Of a stretch of DNA of 64,000 nt, positions 21,259 to 31,642 are shown piece by piece (positions within the stretch are counted from its first letter, which is position 1; each line of letters begins with the position of its first letter). The stretch covers positions 2,232,001-2,296,000 of the forward strand of contig AP026123.1 of the NCBI GenBank assembly GCA_030295235.1, in the 5' to 3' direction. The notes under the pieces are model-generated. The model did no database searches. It worked only from the letters and a program-made list of their open reading frames with translations, and was not told the DNA's origin. Source of the stretch: Fistulifera solaris. Taxonomy: Eukaryota; Bacillariophyta; Bacillariophyceae; Naviculales; Stauroneidaceae. The translations under genes and the position numbers were made by a program.

Positions 21259-22938
21259 TCACACCTCGTCTCGGGCTGATTTCTTGGCTACACCGGCGAC
21301 CTCGGCGGTCGGCTTGCGTTTCAAAGAATCAGTTGGATTCACTTCCGGAGAATGAGCATCAGACGACGCCCCATTTCCCGTCACGCCGAGTCCTGCAGCA
21401 TCAACGGGATCGAAGTCAACCGCATCTTGAATCCAATAGCACAAAACGTCCGTGTGCATTTCAAGCACCAATGCCGTGCGCTGGAAGTTAGCTGAGGCAT
21501 TGCTGACCAGCGCCGATGAAGCAAGTAAGGAACGCAAGGGCGACGGCTCCTTTACCAAATTTGTCGCACCACAATAAAATCGATTGAGCGCATAAAGGTT
21601 GTCGATAGCGGGTCCGTTCGACAATCGTTTTCCTGAGGAGTCTACTACTTCGATGTAGCGATTTCGCGAGAGCAGCTGCTCCAACAAGGAATAGTTAAAC
21701 CAGCAGGATTCGTTTCGCCAATAATACTCGGATGAGGGAACTTCCACAACAAACGTGCGCAGCCCCTTGTGTTCTTCCACGGCCTGAAAGATAGCCTCGA
21801 AGTGGACAGGCCAATCCAACTTATAGCAAGTGTCACTCAAGTCCAAGTATGAAAGCTTGGTATTGGCCCGAATGGCACGAATCAATGCTTCTACCACAGC
21901 GCTAAAATTGTCAAAACCATCTCCGTTATAAGCAGGCAGGCTGCCAGCAGCGAAAGCCAGTTTTTCAAAATGACCCAGTTCGGCCACTCGATTGAAGAAC
22001 GAGATAGCAAGCTCGTCACATTTATTATCCGCGTCGAGCATCACTTTCAGACTGAGATCGCCAGTCACAACTTCCAGTTCTTTGAAATCGTTGGGCACAA
22101 CTTGAGCTGCTTCAATCGAGCAGTGCAACACATTTACATTGGCGGAAAACGGCCAAGGAAAAGTATCCTTGTGCAGGTTACTCGTGCGAAGCTCTTCAAA
22201 AAAGTCGAGTTCCACAATACGCTTCACGTTAGAGTAAGAAAGAGGACCACCAAGATAATCAAAGTCAATGCCGAGAGAACCAAAAGAAGATTTTCGTTCT
22301 TTTAAAATCTTGACAAACATTTTTCCTTTATCCTTGAAGGACAACCATGGTCCAAGCGTCAAATGTAAGGGGTAAGGTCTTGATGCGAAAACGGCAGACT
22401 GCTCCACCGTCCAGCGTCCCGTTCGAATCTCAACTTTACGTGTCGGATTTGAATCCAGTATCTGAGCGAGCTGGTTCGGTCGGAAGGTCGAAAAGTCGAA
22501 CTTGCAGTCCTCCGCGCATTGATCGTAGTATTCGTGCTCCCTTCCCATATAGTTATGGATGCGAAGCAATGTGACCGTATCGCCGTCGGCCTTTAACGAC
22601 CAAAAGAGCGTGGCCATCTTGGCAATCTTAGCATCTGTTTCGCCGTATATGGCACCGTACAAAGTAGTGTTGCCTTCCATGGTAAAGAACAGATATCGGC
22701 CCGAACCCGAGCCGAAGCTGTCATCGCGATCCGTAATGTGAATGACGGTTCAATTGTACCAGATACCGAATTCTCCGTATTTCTCCCAGTCGATTTCGCT
22801 CAGGCGACTCGGTTTGCGGCGCAATAAGTACAGGGGAAGGTCACTATCGTATGCCCGACGAAAATCTTGGACCGAGTCCCAATTGGTATCCTCCGAAATC
22901 AGTAGCAAAAGATCATCTTCCTCATTCGTTCGTTCCAT
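21259..22938 (-). pseudogene. LRR-like nuclear-type protein, copy 2, one in-frame stop
   Basis: A continuous frame of 560 codons with one internal TGA at 22750-22752, where copy 1 has AGA. Downstream of the stop, 473 residues are open from an ATG at 22680 (MEGNTTLYGAIYGETD). A shortened product is therefore possible. Features are as in copy 1: ANTKLSYLDLSDTCYKLD, LSRNRYIEVVD repeats and a basic C-terminus (SLKRKPTAEVAGVAKK). A selenocysteine reading of the TGA was considered and rejected because the aligned codon in copy 1 is arginine. Confidence 0.65.
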
Positions 22939-23438
22939 TTTGTTGCTTGAGATATTTCAGCGATGAAGTAAACAATACGGCTCAATCTGCGTTGTCAGCA
23001 CAACAATGAGAAGAGCAATGCGCCGCAGCAATCGTTCATCATGACCTTCTCAAAGATCCGCAGGTGTCTTGCTTCAAGTCGTCAGCCAGAACACAAGGGC
23101 GAGGAGCGAGGAGATCCTGCCAGTCATGACGTCGTTTGCTGCAACAGAAGAACAACAAAAACGTTCTGCGACTACAATCATGAGTGTGTTGCTTGTTTGG
23201 CCCTTTCCAAAGTGATGTGCAAAATAAATAGACTATAAGTGTGTTCGAAAAAATCCGTGCGTCGTGCCGCAGTAGCTGCACTAGAGTTTAGGTTTGGTTT
23301 CGTTGATCTTTCGGCGTGTCTGTCGACTGACGGACCATCCCGCAATCGTTGATCGTTGTTTTCGTTTTTCGACCGCGACAATTTTTTTTTATTGTTGACA
23401 AAAGCGGATCCAAAAACGAATATCGACTAGTAAACACC
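22939..23438. promoter_or_regulatory. Duplicated divergent promoter, copy 2
   Basis: A 500-bp spacer between LRR-like copy 2 and the full hydrolase gene. It shares the 150-bp block described for copy 1 and the AAAGCGGATCC segment just before the hydrolase ATG. Confidence 0.5.
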
Positions 23439-24840
23439 ATGAAAGTCTTCTCTTTTCATTCGGAACATCCAGAGCAGCCGTTGTTGACGGAAAAGTCGTT
23501 TTCTTTGGCACTATCACCTCCACGTGCTCCTCCTCTGGGGACAGCGCATCGGAGTTTGCTGGCTTCCGCCGATGACGAAAACCTTTCAAAAAAGCCATTT
23601 GTTCTTTCCGCTTCTAAACAACAGGAAGATGTCCGAACTATTCAAGCGCTAGCTCGACTGCAACAACATTTATTTGACCAACATACGTTTCTTCGAAAAG
23701 AGGACCGACGACGACGACGACGACGTCTTCCTCATCCGCATTTGACACTGGTGGCGGCACCGGGCGATCGCTGGACCCGCTATCTGAGCACGGTATTACC
23801 GCTCCGCCTCCAAAATTACACGCGCGATTCGGGTCTCTTTCGATGGATCGTCGATCATTTGGTGCAAGCTTCGGCACCGCTCATGGCGTTGACGGCTCCT
23901 TCGAGTGCCTTGCGCGATTTTTTTGTCGTTGACGTCTATAATGCAAAAGCATGCGTACGGCAGTCATCCCATGCAATATATCGAACTGTATCTGCCGTCC
24001 GAACGTCCGGTACGAAATTTGGTCTATTTTGTTCACGGTGGTGCTTGGGGGAGTGGTGTGCCGTGGTTCTATCGTTTACTGGCGGCACCCTTTGTGTGTC
24101 GTCGCGATACGGCCGTGGCCGTCATTGGGTATCGCACCTATCCTTCGAGTCGAACGGTCGATGAACAAGTGGAAGATTGTCAACGGGCTGCCAATTATTT
24201 ACTTCAAGAGTACCCCGAATTGTGTCAGGGCATCATCACGGTAATGGGTCATTCCTCCGGGGCCCACGTCGCTCTATTGATGCTGGTGGAGCAAGCGAAC
24301 AAACGAATGCGTCAAAGGAAATTTACGGAAAGAGAGGATGCAGCCGTCGCATCTTTCAACGTCACCAACTTTGTGGGTTTGTCCGGTCCGTACGATATAT
24401 CGCATCATTTTGATTATGAAGCCGCCCGGGGCGTGGAAGAATTGTCTCCGATGAAACCCGTTTGTGGGTACAGTCGAGAAGCCTTTCGTAGGAATTCACC
24501 GCATTTGCGATTACAGCACGCTCTGGTAGATGGGGGGAACGAGTCCCTGATAGGACAGTGCATGCCTCCGCACATGGCACTCGTCCATGGCATCGAAGAC
24601 GACACTGTGCCATTCACCGCCACAGGAGAGGCAGCCCGTGTACTTCGTTCTTGCGGCATAACGTCCTGTGATGAATTGTATGTGGCAAAAACGGGTCACC
24701 AAGATGTAGTGGTGCAAATGATGGTGGGTGGGCCGACTCAAGATATGGTAATGTCGTGGATGCGAGAAAAAGAAGACGCTTCTATTGCGGGGATGTCAAC
24801 AAAGTTTGCTCCAACTCTCTTTGTACCCAGTAAACTCTGA
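23439..24840 (+). CDS. Alpha/beta hydrolase, carboxylesterase / isoprenylcysteine methylesterase-like (one frameshift)
   Basis: The catalytic domain has the oxyanion motif HGGAWGSG, the nucleophile elbow GHSSGAHVALL, an acidic residue in GIEDDTVPF and the histidine in KTGHQDVVV. All are in order for a carboxylesterase of the prenylcysteine-methylesterase type. The first 165 codons (from 23439) lie in one frame and the catalytic part in another. Removing one A from the AAAA run at 23945-23948 fuses VVDVYNAK to HAYGSHPMQYIELYLP and gives about 466 residues. The N-terminal 160 residues are basic, with a Glu-Asp-(Arg)7 patch, and unrecognised. Substrate unknown. Confidence 0.78.
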
Positions 24841-24975
24841 ATACAAGGGCTAAATCAAAACATTTACAGAACTACTAAGGCATTTTACAACTTAGCATGT
24901 TATCTCGAGAAATTAGAGTGTGATTATTATTACCCGTGTTAACAGAACTTGACTTATTGCCTCCACAGAAATTGC

Positions 24976-25539
24976 TTACAACTCATCCCTTCGCTTGGCG
25001 CCATTTTGGATCAACAGTTCCTTCATCTTAATGAACGGAGCAATCTCTTCTTCAGGAATATCATCGAGATCTTCTTCCGCGAGAAGCTCTTCCAGCATAT
25101 CGAGGACAGTGACACGTTCTTTCTCATTTGTCAGCGAATCCATGAGCTGGTTGGGATCGGCACCATGCTCCAGGAGAAGCTTGGCACTTTCGTAGTGCCC
25201 TCCGAAGACGTGCCAGCTGAGAGCGTGCATTTGAATCGGACCGTCTTCCGGATCTTCAATCATGTGCGTCAACAGATTCGGATCGACTCCCAATTTCATC
25301 AAGTGCTTCGTGATTTCGATCTGCCCGTGAATTCCCGCCACATGAAGGCAGGTTTCACCATCCGCCGACGTTTCACTGGCCCAGGTGGGATTCGCGGCTA
25401 TCGCCTCTTCGACGTTCTTCAACTTTCCGTCCGAGCAATCCTCCAAAAAGTCCTGGAAGGCTTCGGAGTCGACCACGCCGAGCGCGATGCTTGTAATGGA
25501 AGCGAAAGCAAGGAGAAGCGATGCAGTTCGAAGAATCAT
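24976..25539 (-). CDS. ER-lumenal ankyrin-repeat protein ending in RDEL
   Basis: A 187-residue protein. Residues 1-20 (MILRTASLLLAFASITSIAL) form a signal peptide. Ankyrin repeats follow (DGETCLHVAGIHGQIEITKHL, then HALSWHVFGGHYESAKLLLE). The last four residues are RDEL, a KDEL-type ER retrieval signal. Ankyrin repeats mediate protein contacts and are uncommon in the ER lumen. The acidic segment EELLAEEDLDDIPEEEIAPF may bind calcium or partners, which is speculation. Single exon. Confidence 0.75.
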   Translation of the reverse strand: MILRTASLLLAFASITSIALGVVDSEAFQDFLEDCSDGKLKNVEEAIAANPTWASETSADGETCLHVAGIHGQIEITKHLMKLGVDPNLLTHMIEDPEDGPIQMHALSWHVFGGHYESAKLLLEHGADPNQLMDSLTNEKERVTVLDMLEELLAEEDLDDIPEEEIAPFIKMKELLIQNGAKRRDEL

Positions 25540-26063
25540 GGTTGAGAAGGTGAAACAATCAGAAGGTAATGACGAAGCGAAGTGCTATGAATGATGGGGT
25601 GTTTGTGTTTGATCTCGTCGCTGAATAAAAACACGCGAAAAACGGGGCTTTATTTGGCGCGCCGCGGACCTTCGCAGTCCACACAGTTCACAGTCGTGTA
25701 TGTAAGTGTGAGTTAGTATAAGCTAAAGTGTTGTCGGGACAAAAATGTACTACGTAGCTTATTGTAAAATGAAAACCTGATCTGACCCGGGTCAGAACAC
25801 GTTGTGCTATACCCAAAGGAAATAATTTGAGTACTGGTGCGATAGATACTCCTAAAAACCCGACCTTTTTTTCAACGGATGTTGCGGTTGACCCGTTAAG
25901 AGGCAACACAACAGCACGAGATGATTGTCGAAAAAGACGATCCTATTCATGTCTTACCACGGTAGACCGTAAGCCTTGCTTCCAAGCGACATGGCTTCGT
26001 CGTCTTATACTCGTCAACCTTTTTTGAGGGAAGAGAGGCCGCTCCAGAACAAGCCGGCGGAAT
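25540..26063. other. Divergent spacer with a perfect 16-bp palindrome
   Basis: Between the ankyrin gene (left) and a sulfotransferase-like gene (right). It contains TCTGACCCGGGTCAGA at 25781-25796, a perfect palindrome whose core GACCCGGGTC also forms the inverted arms of the repeat block at 10370/10643. No gene is seen. Confidence 0.55.
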
Positions 26064-27086
26064 ATGGTGATTGGTCTGGTGACACTCTCGTCCGCATCCA
26101 TGATGATACTGTCTCGCACGCATTCATCACGTCAAATGCAGTTGCAGTATTCGATACCCGATCAGCCGGATTCTCTTCATGACCTAAGAGAAAACACAAA
26201 GTTCTTCCGGGACGCGAATTCGCAAGAGTCTTTTGTAGCAGTGATGAGTCCATCGGAACGATCTATAAAGTCACCCTCTCAGCAACGAATCTCACAGAAA
26301 GTCTCGGTACGGGAATCGATAGCAAATTTCGAAAAGGATACATTTCTGAAGCGTCGAACATTACTCAATGGCCGCACAAGGAAGAAAGCCACTTCCCTTC
26401 CTACTTTTCCTGCTCCAATCAAGTTGCCGTTTCCTATTTTTGTTGCAAGCCTATTCAAAAGCGGAACAACGACTATCAATGCCTACTTTCAGTGCGGCGG
26501 GCAACGGTCTGTTCACTGGGAGACAGATGAGGGTGAACGAACCGGAAAATGTCTCTATGAAAATGTACGTGATGGCGAAGACCCGTTTGCCGGTTGTGGA
26601 GACTATGACATCTGGACCGACAATTCTTTTATTCGCGCTCCATCGCTGTGTTGGGATCCCTCTGTCACAAGCCTTGACGCGATTTATCAAGCCTATCCTA
26701 ATGCAACAATTCTCTTAGCTGTTCGCGACTCTCTGGCCTGGACCAGGAGTGTGATTCGGTGGGGAAAATTGTTTGAGCGATTAAGAACTTGTCGGAATTT
26801 GTGGCCCAACCAGCCGCAAAAGATTCTGTTAGATGTCGAAGACATTCAGGATTTCTATAAGTGGCAAATTCAGCATGTTCGAGACTTCGCAGCAGCTCAT
26901 CCATCCATGACATTTCTTGAAGTAAGTCTGGAAGACAACGCGACTGCTTCGATTCTGGAAGAGAAAATCGGTATTCCGGCTTCGTGCTGGGGTAAACACA
27001 ACGAGAATGATAAGCAGAGGTTGACAAAGGATAAGCTCGAAGCTTTGGTAAAGCTTCCTCAGCCAATTGAAGAGCTGAATTCTTAA
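26064..27086 (+). CDS. Membrane-anchored sulfotransferase-like protein
   Basis: A 340-residue protein with an N-terminal hydrophobic segment (MVIGLVTLSSASMMILS) that would act as a signal anchor. A P-loop, PIFVASLFKSGTTTIN, fits the PAPS 5'-phosphosulfate site, and NATILLAVRDSLAWTRSVI fits the 3'-phosphate site. Several cysteines suggest a Golgi-lumen domain. It is not closely similar to the sulfotransferase at 8216. The start is uncertain: another frame just upstream reads MASSSYTRQPFLREERP and could be the cytosolic tail if an indel is present. Substrate unknown. Confidence 0.65.
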   Translation: MVIGLVTLSSASMMILSRTHSSRQMQLQYSIPDQPDSLHDLRENTKFFRDANSQESFVAVMSPSERSIKSPSQQRISQKVSVRESIANFEKDTFLKRRTLLNGRTRKKATSLPTFPAPIKLPFPIFVASLFKSGTTTINAYFQCGGQRSVHWETDEGERTGKCLYENVRDGEDPFAGCGDYDIWTDNSFIRAPSLCWDPSVTSLDAIYQAYPNATILLAVRDSLAWTRSVIRWGKLFERLRTCRNLWPNQPQKILLDVEDIQDFYKWQIQHVRDFAAAHPSMTFLEVSLEDNATASILEEKIGIPASCWGKHNENDKQRLTKDKLEALVKLPQPIEELNS

Positions 27087-27225
27087 CATTGACTCTACAT
27101 TAGCTAACATAATGTGACGATGCAGCTAACTTTGATGTAAAAATACTCTAAGTTTCATACGCAAAGCCTCTAATTATCAACAAAATCTTTTTTCCCGCAT
27201 AAGTGCATAACTGGTCGTTCTCAAA

Positions 27226-27282
27226 ATATGTTTCTCAACAGCAGCCTGGCCGTAGCAGTTTGTTGCTGTGTCATTCGCATAT
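27226..27282 (-). promoter_or_regulatory. Candidate SECIS element in the selenoprotein M 3' UTR
   Basis: About 260 nt past the stop codon on the minus strand lies ATATG-CGA-ATGA-CACAGCA...TGCTGTT-GA-GAAA-CATAT. It gives a lower helix (ATATG/CATAT), the non-Watson-Crick core (ATGA with GA), an upper helix (ACAGCA/TGCTGT) and an apical loop starting with AA ten bases after ATGA. A mini-stem CTG/CAG is also present, as in type II SECIS elements. The upper helix is somewhat short. Folding was done by eye. Confidence 0.6.
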
Positions 27283-27541
27283 CTGGGGAACACCATTCAT
27301 GGCGCTGAGTTTGTCCTGGTAACGACTTTAATTGCAGCTTACATTGTGATTCAGTCGATTGTCCTTTTTTTCTAAATACGAGTATAGCAGCGCAACCGTC
27401 ACAATTTTTCTCATCCAGAGCTGCTTTCAATAGCAATACCATGGTCAAAGGCCTTCGCTATGTCATTCGCATTCTTGGTTTGAGCTGTTATCGGCGATTC
27501 GCATTGCATACACTCCACATGATCCCCGTGCTTGTCTGTGA

Positions 27542-28129
27542 CTACAGCTCAGAGCTGTGTAACTGGAGGTACCTATCCGCTTTTCCCAGTTTCTCTTCAA
27601 ATGTCAGATAATTGGTTCCAAACACGTCACGGTAGTTATTTTCGAGAAAGTCCACCCCTTTGAAACGAGGTATGAATGGCTTTTCCTCGAGAACTTGCAT
27701 GACATTCTTTCGAAAGTCGTCAACGTCCTCCCTCATCTGGTGCCGGTATTCCGTACGACTCCAAATCACAACGCGTCGTTCCTTTTCTTTCTCAAAGTGT
27801 TCCGCCTTGACTTTTCGAATCTCTTCCTCCGACTTTAACTGGAATCCGAGATTTCGAATGAATTCATGGATTTCGTCTCGCTTTTCTAGATGAGACATGG
27901 GAACCGGTTCGCCTTGCTGTTCCCCATCCTGGTAGAGTGTCAATGTAGGCTTGCTGCCCGTAATGAACTCTGCCTCCAGCCCGTGATACCACTGCGCTTC
28001 CCCATCCATGAGAAAGCTCTTCAGGGCTGGCAGGCTGTTCAAGGATCACCCGGAGCATGCGACAATCTTGCCCGTCAAGGTAGAAGAGGCGAGAGCGAAA
28101 AACGAGGTCAACACGATGAATCGCAGCAT
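27542..28129 (-). CDS. SELENOM: Selenoprotein M (Sep15/SelM fold) with Sec encoded by in-frame TGA
   Basis: SelM is an ER thiol-disulfide oxidoreductase with a thioredoxin-like fold and a CxxU redox motif. The ATG at 28129 starts a signal peptide (MLRFIVLTSFFALASSTL). At codon 28 an in-frame TGA (28046-28048) follows GKIVACSG, and the frame continues SLNSLPALKSFLMDGEA. This matches the family's CGGU-QLNRLPEVKAF region, so the motif is C25-S-G-U28. Downstream, TLYQDGEQQGEPVPMSHLEK and IHEFIRNLGFQ match the rest of the domain. The protein of 195 residues has a charged C-terminal extension ending HSSEL. A candidate SECIS lies downstream. A plain gene finder would stop at the TGA or start after it. 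A nonsense mutation is the alternative, less likely given conservation on both sides. Confidence 0.85.
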
Positions 28130-28441
28130 GGTTGGACAAAAAAGTTTGGTTAAGATACAAAAAGTAAGGGGTGCCAATGACGGTGCCAATGACAAGTTGT
28201 GCGTCATGGCCGAGTAAAAAAGCGACGCATAATAAAAACCATCGCCAAAAGAAAAAAAAGAGTACATTGTGATTGTCGCACAATCAATTAGCGACTATCT
28301 ACCTAAATGTAGCACTAAGCGTGTCCTACCGGTGAAGATGATTCCATTGACTTCGCAGCTCACCCCGCCCCGCATACGGAGAAAATAAAGTTTGTATCAT
28401 AGGTGTATCAAAAAGATATTGCAACTAATTTTTTAAGGAGG
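28130..28441. other. Intergenic, nothing recognised
   Basis: A 312-bp spacer between the 3' end of the SPX-EXS gene and the start of selenoprotein M. It should contain the SelM promoter. No structure was seen. Confidence 0.4.
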
Positions 28442-31024
28442 TTAGAGCTCGTGCCCGCTCCTTTGAGTCGCATGCTGGGCTGCGACCACACTCACTGCCG
28501 CAGCTGCAACAACTACTATCGTAACAAACGCAACCTCAATGAGAACAGATGTTCCTCGCATTTCTTTGGCCTTGTTGTAGTCGTGGGTATGCCCAGTTGC
28601 GAAGTGAAGGGGAACGAAGCCAACTCTCCTATACCCTGCAGTATTGCTTCTGTGCTCATTTTCTAGACGTAAGAAACCCCAGACTGTTCGCCGAAATAAC
28701 TCAAGCATCATAGAAACAGCGGTAAGATAAGCCGGAAGGGCGAATGCGGCACCTGATTCTGGTGGAACCAAAGTCAAAACCCAAGCAAAGCGTAGAACCA
28801 AGTCCAACCCGATAATTACAAAGTAGAGCTTTCTGCGTGGATACATCAGTCTGGGGCCTAGAAAACGAAATTCTGGGCGTCCTAGACTGTAAAAGCAAGA
28901 GAACAAGTGAATGAGAGGCGGGCTGTCATATGGAACCCTTCAAATCTCATTATAATGATACGTACCCCCAATCCATGTAGACGTCCCAGAAAAAGGAATA
29001 GAGAGATGATGAAACGAATGCACACGTCCAAAAGAGCTGAAACAAAGCCGATTCGTGTTTGTTCGTCATATAGAGGGGATGAAACGCGCCAAATAAAGTC
29101 ACTGTCTGCGTAAGTGCGTATTTGAAAGCATTTGCGAGATGTGGAAATCGATTGCCGGTGTCCATGTATCGTCGGAGACATTGATTGAAGCGAAACCACA
29201 GTGGCGCAAGTGTCAGAAGAGGAATCAAAATTTGCTTGTACCAACTCGCATGAGACCATGTGTGATTCGTAGCACGCTTACTGTCCTCTGAAATTAGAAA
29301 GTCACCAGAGAGCATGAAGCCAGTAGTCCAGGCCAGATCTTGAAAGACTTTGACCATACTTGTGAATATATCACCGATGTAGCTGTGATAAAATGCTGGC
29401 GAGGTCATCGGTGCTGTGATGACTTCCCAAATGGTCGTCCACATGGGGATTCTCAATTGTAGTGGGAAAATAAGACGATACAACGCGTAACAAACTGCTA
29501 TCGCAGGAAAAATACCAGCGGGAAAGTTTCCAGGTATATCGTGAACGCCAGCTTTGTAGTAAAGAAGCATTGTTATGAGATAGAACAAGGTATCGTCAAC
29601 GGAATCATTGAAAATCGCAATCGGACTTCGTACTAAATGTGGGTCAAGGTCCATAATGTAGATGTAATTGACACGGTAACGCGTCCACACCCATACGCTG
29701 GCGCCCCAGAACCACTGAACAAGAAGCAAGCCGAAGAATCCACGAAACACAGGAAAAGCAGTTCGTCCTCCTATTGTGGTCGAGCCATTCTGAAGCATTC
29801 CCCAGATACAATCCCAGCAAACCCATAGAGCTAAGACTGAACACATGCCCATTCTATAACCGAGTCGAAGTTGAGACCAATCCATTTGTAAACCATCTCC
29901 TTTCTTGGGCAGCATTTGAGCACGGGCTTCATTAATATCGCGGTCGCAAAACCAGTTGGCGAAAAGAAACTCTAAGCGGTTTGCAAATCCTTCAACATCC
30001 TTCCCGCCATTGCAGATCGTGTCAGAAGTAACAACTTTTTGAACTTTCCCTGACACTCCTTGATCGTCTTGTCGTACTTCTTCACAATTTTGACAAACCC
30101 AGTATAATTCATGATGGAGAAATTATGAAGAAGCTTGGCTGTTCGATATTCATCTATTAGTGCCCGCTTGATGGATTGTGCTTCCTTCATTTTTCGCGCG
30201 TCTTCTGGGTTGGCGTTACGATCAATTATATCTTCGTCCTCGTCTCCAAGCAACCGTTGTGTAGAATCTTCGTTCGAATCGTAAGACTTCCTTGAACCAG
30301 TTAGCCTTCTTCTGACAGCCGCAGCGAGGTTCTCCATAGTGTGAGCATTCAAACTTAAGATGGAGCTCTCGCCCTTTCGCTGGGTGATCAAGGGGGTTAA
30401 ATCGGAATCTGAAACACTATCTGCGTTCTGTCCACGGGCCACTTTGACGGATTCCTTAAGAAAGATAAGGCGCTCTTCTAGCTCTTTCATCTTACTAGAG
30501 TAAAAGTCGTTCACTCGCTTGATCTCTTCGTCTAGTGCTTCGTCGAACTCGTTTGCAGTCCCTGAAGCTTCCTTCAATGCATCGCGAAACTGCCGTTCGA
30601 AGGAACGCGAAAAATAGTCGGAAACTCCGCTGAACGCACGAGTCAGAGCGCTTTCACTGCCGTAGCTGGAGTAACGGCCGGACGACTCATCTGGACTCGT
30701 CCCCAAAGGATGAAACAAACTCGAAAGTTCAGAGGTCGGCTCGTGATGGCTATCTTCACTTATTTTATTCAACGGATTCACTGATGAAGTCGGCTCACTT
30801 AATTGAGGAAGATTCACTGACGATTGATGAGGTGTAGACAGTCCTGATTCTACTGCTTTTCTTATGGTTGCTGCTTCGTCCGGTCGTTTCTCTTCTAAAT
30901 CCGCACATTTTTGTCGAGCTTCTTTGCACTTTTTTAGGATCTTTTTCAGTCTTTCGTATTGAATGTAATACTCACTCCATTCTTCAACTTTGTTGTCTTC
31001 TAGTTTCAAGCCGAACTCCACCAT
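28442..31024 (-). CDS. SPX-EXS phosphate exporter, XPR1/PHO1 family (two exons, one frameshift)
   Basis: XPR1/PHO1 proteins export phosphate and sense inositol pyrophosphates through the SPX domain. The SPX part starts MVEFGLKLEDNKVEEWSEYY and includes LLHNFSIMNYTGFVKIVKKY with the Lys cluster. The EXS domain follows (FANRLEFLFANWFCDRD; many membrane segments; SLYSFFWDVYMDWG; LGRPEFRFLGPR; ELFRRTVWGFLRLENEHRSN). A 79-bp intron (28887-28965, GTACGT..ACAG) lies inside the EXS domain. One base is missing in the A run at 30036-30040, between SPX and EXS; restoring it gives about 834 residues. An unusual C-terminal hydrophobic stretch (TSVLIEVAFVTIVVVAAAAV) follows the EXS end. Confidence 0.9.
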
Positions 31025-31642
31025 CTTGGCGTAGTTTTCTATCTAATGATTTGTCCAGGTCTGAGATACGTTTGGGGTTATCTTATACCCAATATATTAT
31101 TATAAGCTGATTGATTTTGGAAGTGCACTTCATTGATTTTCTGTCTTGAATCTTGACGCTTCTCCTTGAATAGTACTGGTAGGCATCAAAAAGAGAGCAG
31201 AAAGAGAGAGGATGCGGTGCAATTTCGAGACGCGCGAGCGCGCGAGGTCAGTCGCGGTCGCGGATAAAAGCATTCGCAACTCGCGACGGTGCGACGTCCG
31301 GAATAATTAAGGGTGATAAGTGATAACGCCTGTGCGACATTTACAAGTATTTCGCGTAAATAAACCGCAATTGAAAGCAGTCTACCAGGGTACCCCCGGT
31401 TTTGTCTATGAAGCAAAAAAATAATCCATTTAGACCTAGAGCAGCTTAAATTATCTTTCCTCTGCCAGTAAAATCGATAAAAACCAGTGGGTGATCAATC
31501 AGCCTACGTTTTTTTAGTTTACGAGTATCAAGTGATTCACAAATCATTCTGACTTCGCCAAAAGAGTCGTCGAGCAACACTCGCCTAGAGTTATGCAGGC
31601 AGAAAGCCAGTAAACATTGCCACTATTATCCTTATCAGGTCT
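31025..31642. other. Intergenic with CG-rich patch
   Basis: Upstream region of the SPX-EXS gene and 3' region of the PDH gene. A CG-rich stretch (31229-31265, with GCGCGAGCGCGCG) stands out against the AT-rich flanks. No gene was recognised. Confidence 0.4.

Noticed and set aside
22750-22752. Second possible selenocysteine TGA in LRR-like copy 2
   Set aside because: The aligned codon in copy 1 is AGA (Arg), there is no redox motif nearby, and no SECIS-like hairpin was seen downstream.
28046-28048. SelM TGA as a simple nonsense mutation
   Set aside because: Protein similarity continues in the same frame on both sides, the TGA falls exactly on the family's Sec site, and a candidate SECIS follows.
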